Assembly: GCA_902810755.1 (NCBI GenBank)
Contig: CADDYT010000170.1
Span: forward strand, 1-12,877
Length of the DNA: 12,877 nucleotides
Direction: 5' to 3'
Source: Chloroflexota bacterium
Lineage (GTDB): Bacteria; Chloroflexota; Ktedonobacteria; Ktedonobacterales; Ktedonobacteraceae
Positions 6,213 to 12,829 of this stretch are shown here, piece by piece; position 1 is the stretch's first letter; each line of letters begins with the position of its first letter. The notes under the pieces were generated by a model that was given only the letters and a program-made list of their open reading frames with translations, was not told the origin of the DNA and ran no database searches. A program made the translations under genes and the position numbers.

Positions 6213-6922
6213 GTACAGTCCTCCTGTGAGAGTGTGCGAACGCTTTCCTCCACTGTGTGCAGAAGGATGGTGTGGCTGGCGAAGTCACGGCGGAAAAGCG
6301 GTGGGCCGAAGCGTACCGTGGCATGCCAGCGGGAGCCGTCTTTCTTATAGACAAAGCCTACCGGAACAATGGCTACCTGGACCTGCCCATTCCGTTCCGC
6401 CATCTCCGCCATTTTGATAAATCCTGGTTTGAAAGGAAGGAAAGCGTCCAGGTCGGTTTTAGGCGTAGGGTGAGGATCAATGTTAGGGTACCCTTCCGGG
6501 AAGATGACGAGCATCCTTTCGCTGCGTAGCAGGCGCACTGTGGACTTTGCGACCTGCCTCAAATACTGCCTGGCTTCGATCGAGCTATACGCCCACTGTT
6601 GCTCGCCTGCGCGCTGCCGGATTTGTTCGCTACGCAGGACAATGGGCCAGTCCGCCAGCGCGCAGGCACATTCGACCAGCAAACGCAATAATCGGCTTTG
6701 CATCCAGTCCAGGGCGACAATGGTGTGCAGGGGACGGTCAATAGCACGCAGCAGGACGTAGCCGTCATAAAAGAAATGAAAATGGCGTGCGGCGATCAGC
6801 ACCGGCCCGGAGCGGGGAACATGTTCCAGGCCCTCGACACACATGATAATCTTGCGCCTGCCGATCAACCGACTCAAGGCGCGCATCAGCACCCAGGCTC
6901 CTCTGGTAACTGCTTTATTCAT
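6209..6922 (-). CDS. PlsC-like lysophospholipid / glycolipid acyltransferase
   Basis: A 237-residue protein of the 1-acyl-glycerol-3-phosphate acyltransferase superfamily. After a short basic N-terminus comes VEGLEHVPRSGPVLIAARHFHFFYDG (29-54), the family's 'G.E.xP..GP.I...NH.S..D' block, and later VIFPEGYPN (139-147), motif III. Motif I is odd: the usual H-x4-D is replaced by RHFHFFYD, giving HX5D from H47 or HX3D from H49 to D53. It may be a lineage variant with shifted catalytic geometry. The enzyme would use acyl-CoA or acyl-ACP at the inner membrane face. It overlaps the upstream GT2 gene by 8 nt and the downstream esterase by 4 nt, so all three are probably co-translated. This suggests acylation of the GT2 product rather than general phospholipid synthesis. 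Confidence 0.75.
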   Translation of the reverse strand: MNKAVTRGAWVLMRALSRLIGRRKIIMCVEGLEHVPRSGPVLIAARHFHFFYDGYVLLRAIDRPLHTIVALDWMQSRLLRLLVECACALADWPIVLRSEQIRQRAGEQQWAYSSIEARQYLRQVAKSTVRLLRSERMLVIFPEGYPNIDPHPTPKTDLDAFLPFKPGFIKMAEMAERNGQVQVAIVPVGFVYKKDGSRWHATVRFGPPLFRRDFASHTILLHTVEESVRTLSQEDCT

Positions 6923-8150
6923 CTTTTATCCGCCCTGGAAAGCTTCTCTCCTGCCTGGGAAGTTCGCGCCCTTTCCAGCCGATACCGCGCCCGCTGAGAA
7001 TATGCAGGGCTATATCGATGACCAGCACGCCAAAGATGGCCCATCCTGCCGGAGCAGTGAGCGCCCAGGGGAAAGGAAGCCCGTATTCACGGTCAAAGCG
7101 TCGTTTTGCGGCAATCTGCGCTATCAGCACCGCTGCCGCCAGCGTAGTGGAGAGACGATACATCTTTTTTGTGGAAAAGGCTGAGAGCAGACTGATAAGC
7201 GGACCCAGACCATAGACGAGCAGCGCAAGACCGCCCAGGATACCGGTGAGCGGGCCGTGGGAGCGGGCAAGTTCGCCATAGGTGCTTTTGCGCCATCCCT
7301 GTAATGCGCTTCTCCAGGTTGTCCACTGCCTGTTTGCTACCAGCCCGCGTCCATCAACTACGTCTATCCGTCCGCCATGCCATTTGATGTGTTCTGCCAG
7401 GGCAACATCATCGACGGAGGTTCTCCGCATAGCGGGCGTATCATAGCCACCGGATGCGATATATGCTTCGCGGCGCACAAGGATGTACTGCCCGAAGGCA
7501 AAGGCGTGCGGGAAGGTTGCGTCTCGTATCTGTGTGGGCGTCATCAGTTGGGCGAGAATAATTTCGCTCATGGGCATGAGGAGAGGCGAGGCTGACCCGG
7601 TGAGGGTCATTAAACAGGTGCGCATGGAGAGCAGGTCAACGCCCTGTCGGAGCGCGTGTCCCATCATCAGGCTCAGCGTATGCGGGGCGTGGCGCGTATC
7701 CGCGTCGGTGAAAAGGATCCATTCGCCGCATGTTTGTGTGACGCCGGTATGCATGGCGTGTGCCTTCCCTGCCCATCCCTGCGGAAGCCTGTCTATGCGG
7801 TGGACTCTTACTCGCCTGTCAGAGGCTCTCCATCGTTCCAGTAAGCACGGAGTTGCATCGGTTGACCCATCATCGATCACTGTAACGGTGAAGTCGGGGT
7901 AATCCTGGGCCAGCAATGAGGTGAGGCAGGCATCGACATTGGCTTCCTCGTTGCGGACGGGCAGGACGATCGAGACATGCGGGGGTGGAACGGGCAAGGA
8001 TACCGCTTCAGGAGGATGGGTTTCTTTGATGCTGCGCTGCACACGGTAAAGCTGCCAGAGGGCCGTTCCCAGGCCCAGGGCAAGCACGCACGCATGGAGC
8101 CGCCGGGACAGCGATTTGATGTGGGCGCCGACTGTGGTATGTTTCATCAT
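6915..8150 (-). CDS. Membrane-associated family 2 glycosyltransferase (CrtQ/HpnB-like)
   Basis: A 411-residue GT-A enzyme. One N-terminal membrane segment (about 20-35) precedes the GT2 domain: VSIVLPVRNEEANV (59-72), nucleotide-binding VIDDGSTD (91-98), LPQGWAGKAHAM (122-133) and FTDADT with the metal-binding DAD (149-151). Then come SVDDVALAEHIK (acid/base region) and the QGWRKST block, which resembles the Q/RxxRW motif of processive or lipid-acceptor GT2 enzymes. About three hydrophobic helices end the protein. The LPxGWxGK pattern is typical of the CrtQ (carotenoid glucosyltransferase) and HpnB group. The start is the ATG at 8150 (another follows at 8147; a TTG lies at 8159), with no clear Shine-Dalgarno. 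It is the first gene of the operon and is served by the divergent promoter at 8282-8253. The acceptor is unknown; a lipid or isoprenoid is likely. Confidence 0.82.
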   Translation of the reverse strand: MMKHTTVGAHIKSLSRRLHACVLALGLGTALWQLYRVQRSIKETHPPEAVSLPVPPPHVSIVLPVRNEEANVDACLTSLLAQDYPDFTVTVIDDGSTDATPCLLERWRASDRRVRVHRIDRLPQGWAGKAHAMHTGVTQTCGEWILFTDADTRHAPHTLSLMMGHALRQGVDLLSMRTCLMTLTGSASPLLMPMSEIILAQLMTPTQIRDATFPHAFAFGQYILVRREAYIASGGYDTPAMRRTSVDDVALAEHIKWHGGRIDVVDGRGLVANRQWTTWRSALQGWRKSTYGELARSHGPLTGILGGLALLVYGLGPLISLLSAFSTKKMYRLSTTLAAAVLIAQIAAKRRFDREYGLPFPWALTAPAGWAIFGVLVIDIALHILSGRGIGWKGRELPRQERSFPGRIKDE

Positions 8151-8252
8151 CGTATACAAAGCACAAAAAAACTATTGACTGTTCCTGTTATATCAGGCAA
8201 GGGAAAAGCCGTTGCCTCACTATGCCAACAGGAGAGAAACTATCTGGCTCTT

Positions 8253-8282
8253 ATGATACCACAATGGCTTTCATGCTGCCTG
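8253..8282 (-). promoter_or_regulatory. Promoter of the GT2-acyltransferase-esterase-selenoprotein operon
   Basis: On the minus strand, CAGGCA (8282-8277) is followed by 13 nt and TGTGGTATCAT (8263-8253). That gives an extended -10 (TGG-TATCAT) with the CAGGCA element 18 nt upstream of the hexamer. The same layout occurs in the divergent promoter at 8312-8341. The leader to the ATG at 8150 would be about 95 nt. Confidence 0.5.
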
Positions 8283-8311
8283 AACGTCTCACATATTTGA
8301 GGCGAAACACG

Positions 8312-8341
8312 CAGGCATTTTGCTGAGGAATGTGGTATAAT
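8312..8341 (+). promoter_or_regulatory. Extended -10 promoter for the DnaX-like / M48 / EamA operon
   Basis: A consensus TATAAT (8336-8341) is preceded by TGG, an extended -10, within TGTGGTATAAT. CAGGCA (8312-8317) lies 18 nt upstream of the hexamer in the -35 position. Transcription would start near 8348, giving a leader of about 36 nt to the GTG at 8384. Confidence 0.65.
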
Positions 8342-8383
8342 CAATACATGCCAGTTACCTTGAGTTCGACAAGGAGGCCCCTC

Positions 8384-8704
8384 GTGGAGCAGAAGCCGCG
8401 CGCTCGATATGACGAGTTTGCTGAACAATTTACGTCTGTTCTGTACGACCACTGGTCGGATATTCTTCAGATTATCAATCGTCAATCCCCCCGCGTTGCC
8501 GCGCTCTTACGAGTGGCGGTACCTTCGGGTCTGAAACGGGAAAACGGCTCCTGGCGTATCAAACTGCTTATCAAGCGGGTCGTGCAGCAGGATAAGCTGC
8601 GGCAGCCACGCGATAATGAACTGGTGGCCCAGTCGATACGGCTGTGGGCGCACTCGGCGGCGCAACTGAAGTTGCCCCGTGTGTTCGTTGAGTTTGAGCC
8701 GTAA
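8384..8704 (+). CDS. Small protein resembling the C-terminal domain of DnaX (gamma/tau)
   Basis: A 106-residue protein. I chose the GTG at 8384 because AAGGAGG (8371-8377) lies 6 nt upstream; the ATG at 8348 falls at the predicted transcription start and has no binding site. No catalytic motif is visible. The order of features, an acidic or aromatic helix with W..ILQIIN, then SPRVAALLRVAVPSGLK, a strand-like stretch (WRIKLLIK), DKLRQPRDNELVAQSI and a C-terminal KLPRVFVEFEP, resembles the domain at the C-terminus of many DNA polymerase III gamma/tau subunits, which has the form W..il..vk...rr.aaLL..a.p ... l..p.n...ie..l ... vrv. This is from memory of the pattern and is weak. It leads an apparent operon with the M48 peptidase (34-nt gap). 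It could equally be an unrelated, lineage-specific protein. Confidence 0.5.
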   Translation: MEQKPRARYDEFAEQFTSVLYDHWSDILQIINRQSPRVAALLRVAVPSGLKRENGSWRIKLLIKRVVQQDKLRQPRDNELVAQSIRLWAHSAAQLKLPRVFVEFEP

Positions 8705-8738
8705 CGCTTCAATGAGGGCCTGAGAAGGAGTTCTCTTC

Positions 8739-9794
8739 ATGTCTGCTGCTCAACCAAAGGTGCGGCGGCGTTTCCCAGGTCTGGACCCCGTTGTCCTGCA
8801 ACATCCCTATGATCGAGCGGCGCTGGGCGCTTTGCAAAAAGTGCCAGGCCTGGATATTGTCGTGCGGAAATTCATCGAATTATTTCCAGAGCGGGTGGCT
8901 TACATCCAGAATGTGGCGCAGACGGTCAGAGCTGGCCAGACCCAGTGTCCGCAGTTGTATGCACAATTGCGCGAAGCCTGCGCCATCCTCGATGTGCCTG
9001 AACCCGAACTGTATGTTGCCCAGAATCCCACTCCCAACGCCGTGACCAGCGGCCACGATCACCCTTACATCATTCTCTCTACCGGTCTGCTTGATTTGAT
9101 GAACGAAGATGAGATACTGGCGGTGATCGCGCATGAGCTTGGGCATATCAAGTCCGGCCATGTGCTGTATAAGACGATGGCGCGCGGTATCAGCTTCCTG
9201 CTGGCGCTGGTCGGCGATCTCACACTCGGCATCGGGCGCCTGGTCGGACGCACGCTGGAAGCAACCCTGCTTGAGTGGGATCGTATGTCAGAGTTCACCG
9301 CCGATCGCTCCTCATTGCTGGTCGTGCAGGATCCACAGGTGATGCTCTCGCTGATGATGAAATTCGCCGGCGGTACGCTTTTCCAGCGCGACCAGATGGA
9401 CGCCGCCGAGTTTCTCAAACAGGCCGATCTCTATGAGGCAGTGGATGCGAACATCCTGGATCGGGTCTATAAGATGCTGCTGGTTGGCGCAGTCAACCAT
9501 CCGCTTACAATTGTACGGGCGCGTGAGATCATGAACTGGTCAGAGAGCCGCGAGTATAAAGATATCCTGATGGGTCGCTATCCACGTCATGCCGCCCCCG
9601 GCTTCGCGGAAAATCATACATGGAACAAAAGCAGTAATACAGGGACAGACGGGAAGAGTACCAATACAAAGAAAACTTCATCGTCTTCTTCGACGCCAGC
9701 GTCCAATGGGAACGCGCTGATACGCTGCCCGCATTGCCATCGCGAGCAACCGAACCGGCGCTTCTGTAGTCTCTGCGGTGGGGCGATTGCGTGA
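8739..9794 (+). CDS. M48-family zinc metallopeptidase with C-terminal zinc ribbon
   Basis: A 351-residue protein. The zinc-binding HEXXH motif is AHELGHIKSGH (H132, E133, H136) and the third ligand is E185 in SEFTADR, the usual ExxxD of M48 gluzincins (HtpX/Ste24/Oma1 group). One hydrophobic stretch (about 150-172) lies between the two motifs and may be membrane-inserted; there is no signal peptide or N-terminal helix pair as in HtpX. A Ser/Thr/Asn/Lys-rich linker (about 293-325) leads to a zinc ribbon, CPHCHREQPNRRFCSLC (C330, C333, C343, C346). M48 enzymes degrade misfolded membrane proteins; the ribbon may bind a partner or adaptor. The start is ATG 8739 with GAAGGAG 8 nt upstream. It overlaps the EamA gene by 4 nt (GTGA), so the two are coupled. 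Confidence 0.88.
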   Translation: MSAAQPKVRRRFPGLDPVVLQHPYDRAALGALQKVPGLDIVVRKFIELFPERVAYIQNVAQTVRAGQTQCPQLYAQLREACAILDVPEPELYVAQNPTPNAVTSGHDHPYIILSTGLLDLMNEDEILAVIAHELGHIKSGHVLYKTMARGISFLLALVGDLTLGIGRLVGRTLEATLLEWDRMSEFTADRSSLLVVQDPQVMLSLMMKFAGGTLFQRDQMDAAEFLKQADLYEAVDANILDRVYKMLLVGAVNHPLTIVRAREIMNWSESREYKDILMGRYPRHAAPGFAENHTWNKSSNTGTDGKSTNTKKTSSSSSTPASNGNALIRCPHCHREQPNRRFCSLCGGAIA

Positions 9795-10705
9795 ACACTC
9801 AACCCGGCACATACAGGTTTGTCGGCTACGCGATGATTCTGACGGCAGCCGCCCTCTTTGGCTTTAACGGCAACCTTTCGCGCCTGCTCTTCGACGAAGG
9901 AGTGACGCCTGTCACACTCGTCCAGTTTCGTATGCTCATCGGCGGCCTCTGCCTGCTGCTGGTCATGCTCACCGCCTGGCGTGGTGGTCTGAAGCTGCCG
10001 CGACGAAACTGGGGCTGGATCGTCGCCTTTGGCCTCTCGCTGGCACTGGTGACGTATACCTATTTTGTCTCGATCAGCCGCCTGCCCATTGCCATTGCTC
10101 TGGTCATTCAGTTCAGCGCCCCCGCCTGGATGGCGCTGGCAGAGGCGTTCTGGCGACGACGTCTGCCCTCAACCCATGTCATCATCTCGATTGCTCTCAC
10201 CTTCGGCGGCATCATCTTCCTGACGGGCCTGTGGAAAGAGAGTTTCAATGGGCTGGACAGTCTTGGCCTGCTCTTTGCCTGCCTCTCCGTCCTGGCCTAC
10301 ATCGCCTATCTCTTGCTGGGACGGCGCGTGGGTCGTGATGTACCGTCGGTTACCTCAACAGCTTACGGCGCGCTGGTCGCTGCTGCCTTCTGGTTCTGCG
10401 TCCAGCCCCCCTGGACGGTCCCGGCCAGCACGTGGGAGCCGTCCCGCCTCTGGCTGATTCTCATCGTTGGCGTCGTCGGCATGGCTATTCCCTTCTCGCT
10501 GACACTTGGCTCGCTGCGCCGCCTTGATGCCACTCGCGTCGGCATTGCCGGGATGCTCGAACTCGTCTCCGCCGGTATCATCGCCTATTTCTGGCTCGGC
10601 CAGCACCTTGACCTCGTGCAAATTTTCGGGGGAGTGCTGGTCATGGCCGGTATCACCATTTTGCAGCTAGAGAAGCCGGAGGCAGACATTGCGCCGCCAG
10701 ATTGA
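9791..10705 (+). CDS. EamA-family (DMT superfamily) transporter
   Basis: A 304-residue protein with about ten membrane helices in two repeated five-helix EamA units. The first unit begins AMILTAAALFGFNGNLSRLLFDEGVTPVTLVQFRM, giving the typical 'G.n....k....g..P......R' layout. The second begins GLLFACLSVLAYIAYLLLGRRVG and ends with LDATRVGIAGMLELVSAGIIAYFWLGQHLDLVQIFGGVLVMAGI, the family's hallmark last three helices. Members export amino acids, nucleosides or other metabolites across the inner membrane; the substrate here is unknown. The GTG start at 9791 overlaps the M48 stop in a GTGA and is preceded by a G-rich stretch (GGTGGGG). It ends 29 nt from the stop of the convergent gene, and no terminator hairpin is seen in that gap. 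Confidence 0.9.
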   Translation: MNTQPGTYRFVGYAMILTAAALFGFNGNLSRLLFDEGVTPVTLVQFRMLIGGLCLLLVMLTAWRGGLKLPRRNWGWIVAFGLSLALVTYTYFVSISRLPIAIALVIQFSAPAWMALAEAFWRRRLPSTHVIISIALTFGGIIFLTGLWKESFNGLDSLGLLFACLSVLAYIAYLLLGRRVGRDVPSVTSTAYGALVAAAFWFCVQPPWTVPASTWEPSRLWLILIVGVVGMAIPFSLTLGSLRRLDATRVGIAGMLELVSAGIIAYFWLGQHLDLVQIFGGVLVMAGITILQLEKPEADIAPPD

Positions 10706-10734
10706 TTTCTTATAGCCATAGACTACCACAATCA

Positions 10735-11352
10735 TCAGCAACCCCCACCACCAGAAGAAACCTGCCAGACCCCATGATGATTCAGACTATGGTTAACATA
10801 TTGTCCGCTCATAGAGCCATCCACATGGAGAAAGCCATTGAAATCGCTTGGTCCATAACCATCATCGGCATTGATAATACTGAACTGCACACGCAAATCG
10901 CTACCGATAGTTCCTGTAAAAGGACCACTTCCTGAGAACAGTGTTAGCTTCATCTCTCCGGCGATAGTGTTGCCGCTCTGGACAACCGCGCAGAGAAACA
11001 TATCCGACGTAGTATTGAGGGCATCTTCATCAGTTATGGTACCCTTATATGTTCGGGCCAGCGTATGTGAGGCCGGGACGACTCCGGTAGCCGTTGCAGT
11101 GGCACCGGTGGTAGCTGTCGTGGAAGATGAAGGCTTCCCAGTGCCTGTGATGTTTCCTGCCGGGAATGCCGCTGAATACCACAAAGATAAGGCACCTGCC
11201 GCAATCAAGATAAGAGCCAGGGGGGCTCCGACGAGCTTGAAACGCTGCTTTGTCTGAGGGCTATGGGTGGTGAAATAGGCTGCGAGAGTGGCGATGCTGC
11301 TGGCAATACCAGCCACGATGCCAATATCTCCAAGAATTTGCCAGAAGCCCAT
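10735..11352 (-). CDS. Hypothetical membrane-anchored protein with extracytoplasmic domain
   Basis: I do not recognise a family. The 205 residues contain an N-terminal hydrophobic helix (about 5-28), a short basic loop (HSPQTKQRFK), a second helix (about 40-63), then a Ser/Thr/Ala/Gly linker (SSSTTATTGATATATG, about 75-90) and a compact, probably beta-rich domain of about 110 residues. The domain has repeated strand-turn patterns (YKGTITDEDAL, GEMKLTLFSGSGPFTGTIG, FNGFLHVDGSMSGQY). The layout suggests a cell-surface domain held by two membrane helices. The protein ends in SSGGGGC, with a terminal cysteine. An AGGAGG lies 8 nt before the ATG at 11352. It follows the CAP-domain lipoprotein by 51 nt on the same strand, so the two are probably co-transcribed and both face outward. 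Confidence 0.7.
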   Translation of the reverse strand: MGFWQILGDIGIVAGIASSIATLAAYFTTHSPQTKQRFKLVGAPLALILIAAGALSLWYSAAFPAGNITGTGKPSSSTTATTGATATATGVVPASHTLARTYKGTITDEDALNTTSDMFLCAVVQSGNTIAGEMKLTLFSGSGPFTGTIGSDLRVQFSIINADDGYGPSDFNGFLHVDGSMSGQYVNHSLNHHGVWQVSSGGGGC

Positions 11353-11403
11353 GCGCTATCCCTCCTGTTCATCTCGTCACCGGCAATGTTCTCATACTCC
11401 CGG

Positions 11404-11985
11404 TCATTCTTTCGCAAAATCCTCGGTCAGCCAGAGGACACCGTGTTGCTGATCGAGCAGAATACTGATGCCGATCATCGTACCGACGTTGGTGAGGATA
11501 TTCTGGCGATGTCCGTCATCGGGTGGACGTTCGTTCATCATTGCCTGATGCAGGGCCAGCGCGCCGTCCGTTGACATCTCTGTCGTTTCTCCGATATTCT
11601 CGGCGGCCCAGACCCAGTGAATGCCCTGCTGGCTCTCGCGCTTTCCCAGATCAGCCTCCCCCGGCAACTGGTGTGAAAGCGTATTTGCTGCCTGCATAGC
11701 CAGATTATGCTGTCTCGCGCTGCGCACAAGAGCGACATTCCACCGCAACGGCGGGAGATGGTTCTCGGCCCGCGATTGGTTGAGGGCGCGAAAAACTGCC
11801 TGAGCAATCTGATTCTCCTGCGTCGTCGCTCCGGGCGCGCCAGCGTTGACGCTACCCGCCGTACCGGATGCCGCCGGTGTTGCCTGGCCCCCAACCGCTG
11901 GAATGGAGCAGGAGGCCAGTATTATAAGAAGAAAGATGATGCAGAGACTGCCGACCACGAACGATTCGCTTTTAGATATGCGCAT
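11404..11985 (-). CDS. CAP-domain (SCP/PR-1-like) lipoprotein
   Basis: A 193-residue secreted protein. The N-terminus is a lipoprotein signal: RISKSES, a hydrophobic core, then the lipobox LASC with C26 as the lipidated residue. A low-complexity Ala/Gly/Thr/Pro spacer (about 27-53) separates it from a CAP domain: AVFRALNQSRAENHLPPLRWNVALVRSARQHNLAM, LSHQLPGE, AAENIGE, and HQAMMNERPPDDGHRQNILTNVGTMIGISI, ending WLTEDFA. The His of LSHQ, the Glu of AENIG and the His of GHRQNIL are the conserved cavity residues. Bacterial CAP proteins of this kind are common on the cell surface; their chemical role is mostly unknown. I chose the ATG at 11985 because an AAGGG box lies about 7 nt upstream; a TTG at 12006 would add 7 unneeded residues. 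A promoter is visible at 12060-12030. Confidence 0.88.
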   Translation of the reverse strand: MRISKSESFVVGSLCIIFLLIILASCSIPAVGGQATPAASGTAGSVNAGAPGATTQENQIAQAVFRALNQSRAENHLPPLRWNVALVRSARQHNLAMQAANTLSHQLPGEADLGKRESQQGIHWVWAAENIGETTEMSTDGALALHQAMMNERPPDDGHRQNILTNVGTMIGISILLDQQHGVLWLTEDFAKE

Positions 11986-12029
11986 AGGATATCCCTTCTC
12001 ACACAACGATGGTTATTGAAAGCCTGCTT

Positions 12030-12060
12030 ATTATACGAGTGAGCGTACAAGAAGTGTCAG
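12030..12060 (-). promoter_or_regulatory. Promoter of the CAP lipoprotein gene
   Basis: On the minus strand, a perfect -10 TATAAT (12035-12030) is preceded, after a 19-nt spacer, by CTGACA (12060-12055), five of six bases of the -35 consensus. The distance from the -10 to the ATG at 11985 is about 45 nt. The spacer is slightly long, so the -35 assignment is less sure than the -10. Confidence 0.5.
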
Positions 12061-12065
12061 CATAT

Positions 12066-12109
12066 ATCGGATCACGCTGAGCGAGAGCAAGGCATGACAG
12101 GTTCCCGAT
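12066..12109. repeat. Degenerate copy 3 of the CATGCTGAG-type palindromic repeat
   Basis: Bases 12072-12101 match the core of the palindrome at 2341-2370 in 24 of 30 positions without gaps. It can still form an imperfect hairpin (TCACGCT against GGCATGA) inside an outer ATCGG/CCGAT pair (12066-12070 and 12105-12109). It lies just after the stop of the minus-strand B3/4 gene, the same 3'-end position as the other two copies. Confidence 0.6.
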
Positions 12110-12121
12110 GGTTTGTTCCAG

Positions 12122-12829
12122 CTACCAGGAGATATGAGAACAGTTTTTATCCAGTACGCCGACGGTATAGGTGCCGTGAGCGTACTCGTGCAGGAGAGCC
12201 TGCAAGTCTCTGAGAGCTGTTTCGACATCCCTGCGGGCATTTGCATGATGTGCCTCGACGGTGATAATCGCGTCGGTGGTATCGAGCCGGGCGGCGCTCT
12301 GGTCGCTCTGCCGCCAGCACCAGCGACGGGCAATGACAAGGCCGGTTTCATCGGAGAAGACAACTTCGCCCATTTCAGGGTGGTCTGTTTCCGCCTCACC
12401 GAGCGTCGTGTAACGCTCAGAGCTGTCGGCGAAGTGGACGGTAACGGCACCTTGCAGGACACGCGTATCGAAAACGGCGACGGGCAGGGCATAGCGAATG
12501 CTGACCAGATTGCCGATATCAACCAGAGTGTTGATGGTGGGAATGTCGCCCTTTCTGGTCAGGCGGCGCAGCAGAGCTTCGGCGGCGCTGCGGTACTGTG
12601 TCGGCTCAACGCCAAACGCGCGCATTGCAGAGCGCCAGGCCGAGAGTGATTCGATCTGGCTGAGGGGAGTGTTACCGATACGACGTAATACCGTTTGCTG
12701 CTCGGCCTGAAACGCTGCTCGCAGGCTGTCAGGGGTAGGACCATTGGTGAGGCCCTGCGCCAGAATTACGCCGCCGACAATGGCGGGATAACGGGCCAGG
12801 ATGTCAGGATGGTACTGGAATGCGGGCAT
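12122..12829 (-). CDS. B3/4 (tRNA-editing) domain protein
   Basis: A 235-residue standalone B3/4 domain protein, the fold found in the beta subunit of phenylalanyl-tRNA synthetase where it edits mischarged tRNA. Recognisable parts are SAWRSAMRAFGVEPTQYRSAAEALLRRLTRKGDIPTINTLVDIGNLVSIRYALPVAVFD (about 62-120), with the family's 'P.in.lVD..N..sl...lP...yD' block, and GEVVFSDETGLVIARRWCWRQSDQSAARLDTTDAIITVEA. Free-standing B3/4 proteins are widespread; a role in clearing mischarged amino-acyl-tRNA is proposed but unproven for most. The start is ATG 12829; GAGGAG lies upstream at a rather long spacing of 12 nt. The gene upstream is outside the window. A degenerate palindrome follows its stop. Confidence 0.88.
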   Translation of the reverse strand: MPAFQYHPDILARYPAIVGGVILAQGLTNGPTPDSLRAAFQAEQQTVLRRIGNTPLSQIESLSAWRSAMRAFGVEPTQYRSAAEALLRRLTRKGDIPTINTLVDIGNLVSIRYALPVAVFDTRVLQGAVTVHFADSSERYTTLGEAETDHPEMGEVVFSDETGLVIARRWCWRQSDQSAARLDTTDAIITVEAHHANARRDVETALRDLQALLHEYAHGTYTVGVLDKNCSHISW

